DNA of 61,137 nucleotides, taken from contig JAUCBJ010001781.1 in the NCBI GenBank assembly GCA_032718475.1, positions 1 through 61,137 on the forward strand. The letters are read 5' to 3'. The first letter of the stretch is position 1. Every line of letters starts with the position of its first letter. The translations under genes were made by a program, and so were the position numbers. This DNA comes from Nemertoderma westbladi (taxonomy: Eukaryota; Xenacoelomorpha; Nemertodermatida; Nemertodermatidae). This document shows positions 42,151-52,500 of this stretch, piece after piece. The notes below the pieces were generated by a model. The model ran no database searches and had not been told where the DNA came from. It was given only the letters and a program-made list of their open reading frames with translations.

Positions 42151-43498
42151 AATATAGGGATGTGAGTCTTCCGGAACTATGTTTTTCAAGGAAATTTTCG
42201 AAAATTTTGCGGAAAAGTATATGTCATCTGTAGTTACGACCGTAAGAGCCAAGACAACGAATTACCTAAACAGATCTTAGCAGGAATCCCTTGTTTTTAG
42301 TGTTTACTCTCCTCGGGCCCGTATCGTGCGGGGGGGTGGGGCTTTGGGGGCACTGCCCCCCAGAGAAGTCTCAATGCCCCCCCCCCCCAGACATGTATTG
42401 ATTGTTCACTCGTCTTGTTCACAATTAATTAATTATAATATTTTTGGTGATCAATATTATTGGATTCACATACTCCTGCCCACTGACCTGACCGGACTCC
42501 CCACCATTCCATTTGGTCAAATTCCTATAATACTACATGACATTAAATATACCTACCTACCTGTAATAATTACTAAAACTACTCGAAAGCTCTAGGTTCT
42601 CTCATTGGCTACCAGGGTGGAGGGGTTGTTTGTTGTTGACCCATTGTTTATTTGCTTGTAGTTTATTTGTAGTATTGTACTTTGGTCTGTTAATTTGCTT
42701 TGCAGCACGTGATATAAACTTATGTAAGTGTAATTTTGAAAGAAAAATAAGCAAAATCTAAGCAGATGCCCTTGATCACTTTATACCAGCCTACAGTAGA
42801 GGCAGGCTTGAAAACTGCAGTCGATTTAACCCTTGTGCTCTCTTTGAGGTCATTTTTGACCCATCAAAGATTTAAACTTACACAATTTTATCACACATTG
42901 ATATTTTATCTCGAAATTTTGTAGAGTCTCTTACTTGTGTTATACTTTACTGCTATATGTTTGCAGAATGTGCTTAATAAAGTAATTAATTAAATAGGAA
43001 ATTTCCCGAAAATGTACAGGAAATACATAAAAATGTATGGAAAATTTCAGGAAAAATGTATTCACAATTTTTGTAGGGAAAGGAGCAGGCTACAGTACAT
43101 AGGCAGGCTTTTCTAACTAAAACAATAAGGGTAAGGAAAGGGTAAGGAGCAGGTTACAGAGGCGGCCTCTTCCAACCAAAACAATAAACGATCACTTTAA
43201 CAAAAACCAAAACTATACACGGCCACTTTACCAATTGAAGGAAAGGAGCAGGTTACAGAGGCGGACTTTTCTAACCAAAACAATAAACGATCACTTTACT
43301 AATTGAGGGAAACCATATGGTCAGACAGACAGTAGAAAAATTCTGACAACATGAGTTTGTAGGTCTGCTGGTCTAAAACTACATCTCTAATCGAAGCTGT
43401 AGTCAGGGTTAGGTTGTGTTTATACACCTGTACACCAATACTGGTGAACCGGTACCCTACAATAAATAACAGTTGACAGTAATAGTAGTAATACGGGT
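42151..43498. other. Non-coding stretch with dispersed repeats
   Basis: A G-rich and C-rich inverted pair lies at 42315-42395 and about four copies of the ~68-bp repeat at 43075-43310. No gene seen. Confidence 0.6.
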
Positions 43499-43501
43499 GA
43501 C

Positions 43502-44090
43502 AGACCGATCGTAATCAGGATCAAACGTAACATAGTTTTTACGAATTGAACGTAACCTCAATTATGTTACATTGGATCCTATAACTATGTTACATTCGAT
43601 CTACAAATTACTAAGCCCGAATGTAACATACATTTATTTCAGTTGTGTTTTGATTTCAGGAGTTAACCGATGAAATGCTTCGTTTATTTACAGGAAGAAC
43701 CTGTTTGGTGAGTAGAAAACACAGAAACAAAGACCCAAGACCCATTAAAGTAACCTGCATAATCTTGTAACATGTGTCAGTGTGTTAACTTTGGTTTATT
43801 GTTTTGGTTCCCCCAACACGCCTCTGTAATCTGCTCCTTTAAATAAAAGTAGGCTAACCTGCATAATCTTGTAACATGTGTTAACTTTCGTTTTTTGTTT
43901 TGGTTCCCCCAACACGCCTCTGTAACCTGCTCCTTTAAATAGCAATGTTACATTCTGCATTCGGGCTTAGTAATTTGTAGATCGAATGTAACATAGTTAT
44001 AGGATCTAATGTAACATAAATTCGGTTACGTTCGATACGTAATAACTACAGAACTATGTTGCATTCGATCCTGATTACGTTCGGTCATGT
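43502..44090. mobile_element. Foldback element with ~120-bp inverted ends
   Basis: Left arm begins GACCGATCGTAATCAGGATC (from about 43502) and runs to about 43632. The right arm (about 43945-44090) is its inverse, ending GATCCTGATTACGTTCGGTC. ATGTTACATTCGATC words repeat in both arms. The interior holds two inverted copies of the ~68-bp repeat (43795-43940), so the element may spread that repeat. Confidence 0.82.
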
Positions 44091-44518
44091 ATCCTAGTAA
44101 TACTACAGTATTGTTAAAAATTGTTTGGGAGTTGTGGCGGTGCAATTTTGTTGACAAGCCGGCACAGCATTCTTAAAAATGCAGCTGCAATGCAGCATGC
44201 CGATCCTAGTAGTAGTAGTACTGTAGTAGTTAAAAATTCAGTGCCCCTGCAACCGGAAAGACGAGTCATATATTTTAAGATTATAGCTCGTTATATGTCG
44301 TTTTAGATTGTTATATAGGAAGTTATAGTCCTTTGATAGTGCGTTACAGGTATATCTATCTTTCAGGAATGGAAGTTACAAACTGTACGCGTAGGTCGGA
44401 AAGATTTACCCGAGAGTGAGATGTAGTGGGGTGGTTAGGCAGAGTGGCGTACCGGTTGCCGGTAGGCTGAAAGTAGTACTGTAGTACGACATACAGACAT
44501 ACAATAGAGCTGACAACC

Positions 44519-44710
44519 ATGGATATAGTGAATAACGCAGTAGTTATACCCAACTCGACTCGACGTATACTAACATTGCAAGAAATATGTTATACAGGTG
44601 TTACCCGGACATTAGCAAAACTAATTATAACCACTGAATATCAGAAAAAATCTCCTGATATTAATGGTATCTGTAATTGGCTAGCGTTGGCTGCACCGAA
44701 ACTTCGTATG
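44519..44710 (+). CDS. Unrecognised ORF cut by the LTR element
   Basis: From the ATG at 44519 the frame is open for 64 codons (MDIVNNAVVIPN..., LTLQEICYTG, GICNWLALAAPKLRM) until the LTR starts at 44711. No domain is recognised. Composition looks protein-like, but it could be chance or part of another element. If real, the retrotransposon insertion has disrupted it. Confidence 0.25.
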
Positions 44711-45252
44711 TGTGACGGGATCCAGGAGGGATCCCGATTTATCCGATGTGGTAATTTAGTCCACGCGTCCCCGCCGTGTATAAGGGTGAAATAAAGGTAA
44801 CTGAGTTCTGAAGTTCGGTGTATAATAATAACAGGGCATAGGATATAGATATAGGTATGATGTGTACAAGGCGGGATACGGTAACTAAAGTCCCGTGATC
44901 CCCTAACTAAACTAATTGACTGTACCCTACGCTAGCACTGCTGCACTGAGATAACTGAATCACTGATTAATAGGTTATTGGTTATATTGCACGGTGGCCT
45001 TACTGCTACTCAATCGATGCCATTCCCCCCTCTGATTGGTTAATACCCTTGTTGGCGCCCCGTGGAGTATTCCCGTTCACTCCACCTGTTCCTCTGGGTT
45101 AGGGGTTTGGCCCCTGACCCTCTATTGTGTGGTTCTCCTTCCCATTCTCATTGGGATGGCACGAGTTGGTTAATTGCCCAATCTCGTGGCTCCCAATATT
45201 GCTTATCGGCTTACAACTTTATGGGGTGTTGGCGGGATTGAATAAGCTAACA
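44711..45252 (-). repeat. 3' LTR of the BEL/Pao-type element
   Basis: 542 bp, near-identical to 57731-58270, with a few substitutions and 1-4-base indels (for example near 44797, 45085 and 45138). TG...CA ends on the coding strand. Confidence 0.95.
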
Positions 45253-45262
45253 CTCCCCCCCA
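45253..45262 (-). other. Polypurine tract
   Basis: TGGGGGGGAG immediately before the 3' LTR on the coding strand, the expected primer site for plus-strand DNA synthesis. Confidence 0.7.
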
Positions 45263-45961
45263 TGCTATCTTCCCGGTAAGAAGATAGCATCAACCAAAAA
45301 GTGCGTTACAATCCCGCTGGATCCCGATCTAGTATCGGGTGTGGGGTGGAATTCTTTTCTCTAGGAGCCGGCTTTCCAGGCCGCCCCCTATGGGTATGAT
45401 AACGCTACCCTGTGTGCCTGGCGTCTCATGTCGGGCCGATCGCGCTCACCTCTTCACACGACCTTTGTTTCCCCAACACTTTCGCCCTATCTCACCTTCA
45501 CTCTCACCCTAGCTCTCTCACATTCGGACCTCCCCGTCCCTTACTCAGCCTCTTATTCTCCCCTCCCACACTCTAGAATCGCGTCCGCACTCTCTTTGCA
45601 CTCCACTCTATCACTCCGTCCCTCAACCTCACTTCGACTGTTTTATCTCTCCTGACGAACCTCCCCCCCCTCTCGTGCCGTCGCACTCGAGAAGTATGAA
45701 ATTGTCAGTTGTCTCGTCCATAGTGCCATAGTCAGTTATTCCCCCCAGTCCCACTAGCTAGTTGAGAAAGGTTGTATGACTATAGTACTTACTCCAAACG
45801 TATGTATTTTACTGCTAATCACTACGTACGTACATACAAATTGCACTTATATGATTATTTTGCATTAATTAAATTTATACTTAATAGTTCGTACGTTACA
45901 TGCGGCGCCTTCCAGGCGCACCACGTCCCAGTCTCAGTCTCATTCCCTCGTCTCCGGGAAC
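45263..45961. other. Non-coding stretch between ORF3 and 3' LTR
   Basis: C- and T-rich on the plus strand (45430-45740). No domain-bearing frame seen on either strand. It would be the 3' UTR of the element. Confidence 0.5.
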
Positions 45962-48493
45962 TTATCTGTACCTCCTCACGTCCTCTTCCCTGGCCCGTTT
46001 CTTGGTTATCACTGCTCCTCTGGCATCATCCGCTTTCTGCTTCCGGACCTTCGCTGCCACTTCCTTGCTGATCCCGGTCGTCGGCTCCTTGGGCGCTGGT
46101 GTTATTAATGCCCGATACCGCTTCGCCGGTGGCCCCTCAGAATGGCCTGGTTGTCTCCCTCGTGTGGCGTCCCATAGGATCATTTTCATTGCCTTTGGTA
46201 CGTGTTCCGCCAAGAAATCCCTAAACTCCCTCCGGTTCTCTGGTGTCCACCTGTCCAGGTACCGTTGCGTGTTCATAACTCCGGCGAACGATGCCGCCGT
46301 TGCTACCTCTTGATAGGTAAACGGTAACCTTCGCTTTATGATTTCCATGTGGGTCTCCTGGTTTATGAGGAAGAAACCCCACTTGAACTCTTGGGCCTTC
46401 ATGCGCTGGCGCGTCATGGCCCCGACGTCGGCCCACTCCTCGAACCTCGTGAACTTCTCCTCGTCGCTCATCCAGTCGCACTCGCGTCCGTAGTGCCCCC
46501 GAAAGTGGCACTTTGGACATCGGTTATGCAACCGTGGACACGCCCCCATCCTGTGACTTGGTTCTCTACAGTAGAGACAAAAGGTTCCCCGTTGGAACCG
46601 GTATAGGCAGCTGCTTTCCTGATGGGTCTGTCTCCCACAGTAGTCGCATCCGAGTACCAATGTCTCCCGTCCCACCTCGTCTTTCGTCCCAAGCGATCTC
46701 CGCGGTCTATGGAGTCGCTGGTAGGCAAACTTCTCCACGTTGCTCTCCCTGTTTACGTCGATCTCTCCGCCCCTCTCGGGCATCGTCTCCCCGAATACTA
46801 TCCGTGGTGCCGTCCCCGGTTGCTCGCCCAACCTGATGGTGCTCCCCGCGAAATCCATCGCCGGCTCCTCGTGCACCCAGGTCCGCTTGCCGGATCTGTT
46901 CCAGAAGGCCCTCGCCCCACTGGCCGTCACCACCCTTCCGCCAACCCAGTCTGTGTCCGAGTGGCCTATCCTTTCGATGGGCGGCATCTCTCCGAACTCG
47001 TCGTCGTCGTCCTCCTCTGGTAGTGTCTCCAATCCCGGTATCCCGATGGATCCACTATGTCCCTTCCCGCCTTGGCTCTCGCCCGTAGCTCTCCATCCCT
47101 CTAGCTCCCTTAACTTCCTTGGCGGTTGGTCGCCCTCGGCGCCCGCTGGTATGGGCATCGTTTGCAACCCCGACGTCGACTGTTTCGGCGATCCCACCGT
47201 CCATCCCAATTCTCGTCCTAGAGACTCCCCCGAACTCCCTGACGAAGTCCAATGAAGCTCGTCTAGACCCGCCTGTTCCTCGAAGCCATAACTCTGTGTC
47301 CTGGCCTCCTCTTCCCTCTCCTCTGCTTCTATCCTCTCCCGTCTAGCGACTTCTTCCAGTCGCTTTGCTTCCCGTCTATCCATCTCTAGCTGCTCCCATC
47401 TCTGATACGGTGTATCTGTCTCCCCGTCTACCAGATGTCGGCTGTTGTAGTACACCGACTCGCCCTTCAGCCCCGGGTGGTCTACCAGACCGTCAAAGGC
47501 CGTCTTAAAGGCTCTCCTGTAGCTTAGGGGTGATCCCGATAACAGAAATGCCCCTGGTTCCCTTTCGATAACTACGGTCATGAATAAGTTAAGCAAACTT
47601 ATCATCATCCAGTCCTCCTGCAGGATATATCGCTTCTGATATACCTTTATCGCTCCTCTGCGAAACTGATATACCTCCTGCTTTCCCGGTCTCGCTCCCC
47701 ACTTCAGCGAGTTCGCTAGTTCTGCTCCGTATTCTTCCCTAAACTTTCCCCAGTCCATCGGTTTGTGGCATACGAGCCCCAATAATTGGCCCATCGCCAC
47801 CGCCCCGCATTGGCCTGTGTTCTCGACCACCCCCAATCCATCCGGTGCCGTCATAGCCATAAAGACTTTCTGCATATCCAGGAGGTTGGTGGCGTCCGGA
47901 CCGATGATCCTCTCCGCGTCCTCGCGAATCGCCGATCCCACCTTCGTCGTCGACTTCTCTCTTACTAAGACTTGTACCGCTTTCGGCAATCGGTCTAATT
48001 TCGGCCCGTCCTTCTTCCCATACGTCCCTAGGTCGAATAAGAAGATGTCCCCATTTGGCGCGGCCAAATGTAGGAGTATGGTCCTGGCCGACCCTGCCGT
48101 TCCTCGTCTTGAACCCGCTTCGTCCTCCACGGTTCCCTCGTCATCTAGGATCATATATCCTCCTCTGTTGACGGACTCTATGAATCTTTTCCAGTCCTTC
48201 CTCGGCGATTCCCTCGGATACTTCGGAATCCCGAACTTCGCCTCGTCCCCTTTCACCACGTAGTGGAAGTGTTGGAAGATCGCGTTATCTAGTGACGGGG
48301 TCCCGTAGGTCCCGACCAACCGCTGTTCGTGCGCCTCCCGGAAGTGATCCTGCAGCGCTCGTGCCGCGTGACCCCTTTCCAACCTCTCGTAGTATCCTCT
48401 CGTCTTCTCTTCCGGGTGTCTTTCGGTGAAATCCACCAATATTTCTTTTCCTCCTGACTCCGCCTTTCTCTTCCTGATCAGCTTACTCGCCAT
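45962..48493 (-). CDS. LTR element ORF3: DEDD exonuclease-like domain plus three CCHC zinc knuckles
   Basis: 843 codons from the ATG at 48493 (an upstream GTG at 48502 is in frame). Residues ~110-295 match the layout of RNase D/WRN-type 3'-5' exonucleases: YMILDDEG gives the DxE motif (D117, E119), TILLHLAAPNGDIFLFDLG is the next strand pair, TKVGSAIREDAERI gives the second motif (D192), NLLDMQKVF follows, then LKWGARPGKQEVYQFRRGAI where the usual Y-x3-D reads Y275-x3-R279. The last catalytic Asp thus seems lost, as in RNA-binding pseudo-exonucleases. Residues ~365-400 are charged coiled coil, 495-502 acidic. Three CX2CX4HX4C knuckles lie at 616-629, 639-652 and 659-672. The C-terminus is basic. 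It occupies the env position but shows no signal peptide or membrane anchor. Role inferred: RNA binding in the particle or cell. Confidence 0.75.
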   Translation of the reverse strand: MASKLIRKRKAESGGKEILVDFTERHPEEKTRGYYERLERGHAARALQDHFREAHEQRLVGTYGTPSLDNAIFQHFHYVVKGDEAKFGIPKYPRESPRKDWKRFIESVNRGGYMILDDEGTVEDEAGSRRGTAGSARTILLHLAAPNGDIFLFDLGTYGKKDGPKLDRLPKAVQVLVREKSTTKVGSAIREDAERIIGPDATNLLDMQKVFMAMTAPDGLGVVENTGQCGAVAMGQLLGLVCHKPMDWGKFREEYGAELANSLKWGARPGKQEVYQFRRGAIKVYQKRYILQEDWMMISLLNLFMTVVIEREPGAFLLSGSPLSYRRAFKTAFDGLVDHPGLKGESVYYNSRHLVDGETDTPYQRWEQLEMDRREAKRLEEVARRERIEAEEREEEARTQSYGFEEQAGLDELHWTSSGSSGESLGRELGWTVGSPKQSTSGLQTMPIPAGAEGDQPPRKLRELEGWRATGESQGGKGHSGSIGIPGLETLPEEDDDDEFGEMPPIERIGHSDTDWVGGRVVTASGARAFWNRSGKRTWVHEEPAMDFAGSTIRLGEQPGTAPRIVFGETMPERGGEIDVNRESNVEKFAYQRLHRPRRSLGTKDEVGRETLVLGCDYCGRQTHQESSCLYRFQRGTFCLYCREPSHRMGACPRLHNRCPKCHFRGHYGRECDWMSDEEKFTRFEEWADVGAMTRQRMKAQEFKWGFFLINQETHMEIIKRRLPFTYQEVATAASFAGVMNTQRYLDRWTPENRREFRDFLAEHVPKAMKMILWDATRGRQPGHSEGPPAKRYRALITPAPKEPTTGISKEVAAKVRKQKADDARGAVITKKRAREEDVRRYR

Positions 48494-48502
48494 TCCGAAC
48501 AC

Positions 48503-49584
48503 TACACTCGCTCACCTGTAGGGTGGTGCCTTACCAAGGCGCAATACAGATGAGTGTGGTATTTAGGATGTTTCGTACAGTTCGATAATGGCCTACTTTC
48601 TACTTAATTGCGCCTTTCAAGCTAAGTTTTACCTAATTAATTTCGGAGCTAGTAAATCAGCCTAATTTACAATTTCTGTCCGTTACTTTTATTATGTTCT
48701 AGAACGACTTCGCTTGTGTTGCCACTATTTTCTAACTTTCAGCCCTATTCTATTTATTTGTTTATTTTTTACTTTGATTCTACTGTCCTACTACTTATTA
48801 CTGCCTATGGATTTATTCTATTCTCTCTCTGATCCATATTCTGGCCTACTCAGTGGGCCTATGCAGTACAGCAGTATGCGTCGTGTGGCCACACGATTTA
48901 TCCAGCTGCACTCATATGCCCCCCTCTCGCTACTAACTCTACTTACTGCTAATTAATATCTATATCCTATTTACCCCCTTTTACCTCTTACTCCCTCTCT
49001 TCTAACTAATGGTACTACGTACCCTCTAACTCTAACTAACGGTACTACGTACCTACTAACTCTAACTCTAACTAGGTACTACGTACCTACTAACTCTAGC
49101 TAACTATTGGTACCACGTACCCTCTAACTCTAACTCTAACTAGGTACTACGTACCTACTAACTCTCTAACTATCGGTACTACGTACCCTCTAACTCTAAC
49201 TCTAACTAGGTACTATGTACCTACTAACTCTCTAACTATCGGTACTACGTACCCTCTAACTCTAACTCTAACTAGGTACTATGTACCTACTAACTCTCTA
49301 ACTATCGGTACTACGTACCCTCTAACTCTAACTCTAACTAGGTACTACGTACCTACTAACTCTCTAACTATCGGTACTACGCACCCTCTAACTCTAACTC
49401 TAACTAGGTACTACGTACCTACTAACTCTCTAACTATCGGTACTACGTACCCTCTAACTCTAACTCTAACTAGGTACTACGTACCTACTAACTCTCTAAC
49501 TCTAGGCACTACGTACCTACTAACTAACTAACTCTAGGCACTACGTACCTACTAACTAACTAACTAACTCTAGGTACTACGTAC
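48503..49584 (-). other. Spacer between ORF2 and ORF3 of the LTR element
   Basis: Holds the 66-bp repeat array (49010-49582) and 500 bases of AT-rich text. On the coding strand CACCACCCTACAG/G near 48512-48525, just before ORF3, could act as a splice acceptor for an ORF3 message; the same spot also reads as a donor (CAG/GTGAGC). Neither is proven. Confidence 0.45.
49010..49582 (-). repeat. 66-bp repeat array at the end of pol
   Basis: About eight units combining GGTACTACGTACC and AGGTACTACGTACCT palindromes with CTAACTCTAACTCTAACTA runs. The last units are shortened to ~30 bp. The pol stop codon lies at its edge. Confidence 0.92.
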
Positions 49585-52500
49585 CTACTCTGCGCTGATT
49601 GCTTTAGCTACTTTCCAACTTTGGCGGGAGTGTATATCATCTGGGTCCACACCCCGCATATCGATGGTCGCTGGCCTTTCCATCAGAAAATGGCTAGGCG
49701 TCAGCACGTCTAACGACTCAGGGTCATCATTCTCCGGATATAGCGGTCTGCTATTAATGATCCCCTCGCACTTCGCAAGTACCGTCCGTAAGACGTCTTC
49801 AGTGACCATGTGGGTGTTCATCAGCTTCGTCATTAGACGTTTTGAACTGCCCACCAGTCTTTCGACGCATCCTAGTGTATGTGGTGCATACGGCGTCCGT
49901 CTCTCCCACTTTACTTGTCGTCTCCTCATGGCCGCCCTGACTTCTTCTCCCTCCAAGATGTCTAAGGCCTCTGCCATCTCACTCTCTGCGCCCACAAAGT
50001 TGGTGCCGTTGTCGCTATATATCACTGCGATCGTCCCACCTTTGCGGTCCCTAAACCTTTCTAAGGCGTTAATGAACGCTGATGCGGTTGCATCTTGGGC
50101 GAGTTCTATCCCCACCGCCCGCGTATTGTTGCATACGAAGATAATGCCGTAACGTTTCTCCGTGTGTCGCATCACTTTGATCTTTATCGGCCCGAACATG
50201 TCCACACCGCAATGCGTAAATGGCGGGTCGTGCTGTCTTACCCTACTCGCCGGTAGTGGCGCCATCTCCTGTACGGCTCGCTCCTTCTTCGCTCGTCGGC
50301 AGGTCTGGCACTGCCCCACTACCGCTTTCACCTTCTTCCTTAATTGTTTGACCCAATAGGTCCTTCTTATCTCTGTGAGGGTTCGGTTGGTGCCCCCATG
50401 CAATATCGATTTATGGGAGTCCCATATAATCTGGTGGACTATTGGCGATCCTGTGGGAATGATGATGGGTTTCGGTGGCACGACTATACTGTTGTTATAT
50501 CCCACCCTAGAATTCATTACTAGAATCCCATCGTCGTTTAGTTGTGGCGACAGCGTGATCAACTCGCTATCCCGTCGGAGGTGCTGTTGGTTACCGACGC
50601 GTTCCACCTCGTCGCCGTAGTTCTTGCGTTGTTCATAGCGGATCACTGCCTTGGCCGCTCCTTCCAGATCTATGGTTGTCCTGGTCTTCTTGTCCTTGCC
50701 GACTCCCGCAAGGAAATTCCCAAAGGCTCTCCAGTACGCCACTAGTTTCTTGGTCTTATACCAACTGGAACTGTAGCTGAGGAGTTTATCCGTCGGGTTA
50801 TCGCACAGTTCCCTTCCTGGTTGCACGTCCCTAATCTCCCTCACCATCTGGGAGTATATCTCTTCTCCCTCCGAATCTCCCTCTTCTCCTTCTGATACTA
50901 CTTCCGAGCCCGGGTCCACCTTCCTCATCGGCGGCCAGGCCTCCCTATCGCTCAGGAATTGTGGCCCATGTTGCCACAATACTTCCTTCTTCAGGAAAGT
51001 GTGGCGTTCCACGCCCCTCGACAGCAAGTCCGCTGGGTTCTCATCTGTTGGGCAGTAGTGCCACCTTTCCAGTTCTGTGCTCGCCCTTATTTCGTCCACT
51101 CTATTCGCGACGAATATCGGGTATCTCGTCTTTTCGTTGTGTAGCCAACCAAGCACTACCATGGAGTCCGTCCAGTAGTGTGTCTCCACTATGTTGGGAA
51201 TTGTATCCACTAGGTAGGCTGTGGCTCTAACTCCTAGTCTCGCAGCTGTCAATTCTAACTTGGGAACAGATGCTGAATCTGGCGGCGTTGACTTAGCTTT
51301 GCTAAAGGCTAGTCTGGGCTTGTGAGGCCCCTCTCGTTGTACTAAATAGAGTGCCGCTCCGTATGCCTCTAACGACGCGTCGGAGAACATATGTAAGTCC
51401 AGATTCGTCATGTTCCCGTCCGGAAAATACACTCGCGGCATGTTGTATGTTCCCATCCTCTCCAAGTCTCCTGTCCATTTGCTCCACTGTTTCTTGATGT
51501 CCTCTGGTACCTCTACATCCCACTCATCCTTCAATTTATATACTCTCTTGAGTATCTGTTTCCCCGTGACTAGTAGTGGGGATGCTAGGCCTAGGGGATC
51601 GTATATCCTTGCTATATACGATACATAACCCCTCTTCGTATGGGTGTCTGCGCCCTCCTGGCTCAGCTGATACTTCAGTTCGTCTGTTTTTCTATCCCAC
51701 ACGATTCCCAATGCCTTCTGCTGGGATTCCGTTCTCTTAATCGCCATGTCCTGTCCTTTGGCTGTTGTAGGGTTGTCCATGGTCGATTCTGGTTTCTTGT
51801 CTTCTATTTCCTTGATAAATTCTTCTGAACTGGATTGGAATTTGGTCAGGTTGAAGCCGGATCCTTTCAGGATGTCGCGAACCTCGCGCCCTGTTTCCAG
51901 TATCTCCTCAACCGTATTTCCAGACTCCATACCGTCGTCTACGTAGAAGCCGCGTCTGATCATATCGACGGCCCTACTGCTATATCTATCTTCCTTCCCC
52001 TTTACCGTGTCTCTCACTGCCATAGTCGTCGTAAATGAGGACGACTTGGCCCCCATGTTTTGTACTACCATCTTATATGCCGGTATTATAGGCGGTTCTT
52101 CTTCGCCGTTATACCATAAGAAGCGTTGACTATCGCTATCTTCCTCTGTTACTCGGACTTGGTTGAACATGCCTTCTATGTCACACGTGAAGGCGTGTTT
52201 CCCATTCCTAAATCTAAGTAGTACTTCTATGCCCGAATTGTAAATATTTGGGCCTTCCAACAGGTAATCGTTTAAGCATTTTCCGTCGGTCTTTGCCGAT
52301 GCATCGACTACCATCCTCAGTTTACCTTTCTTTGGGTCTAATGCTACGTGGAGTGGCAGGTAGTATGTCCTGTCCGTGTTCGGCTCGTCGACCGGTAACT
52401 CCACGGCCCATCCTTTCTCGACGTACTTCTTAATGGTTTTGTGAATGTACTCGTTCTTCTCGGGGCTCCGTTGTAGTGTTTGTTTCAGCTTGCGGAGTCT

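Noticed and set aside
45050-45066. TGGCGCCCCGTGGAG inside the LTR as a primer binding site
   Set aside because: It is on the plus strand and within the LTR in both copies, opposite to the coding direction, so it cannot be the element's PBS.
45962-48493. ORF3 of the LTR element as an envelope gene
   Set aside because: No signal peptide, transmembrane anchor or furin-type site; it has an exonuclease-like domain and zinc knuckles instead.
49010-49582. CTAACTCTAACT runs as an interstitial telomere
   Set aside because: The runs are short and part of a 66-bp unit with GGTACTACGTACC palindromes.
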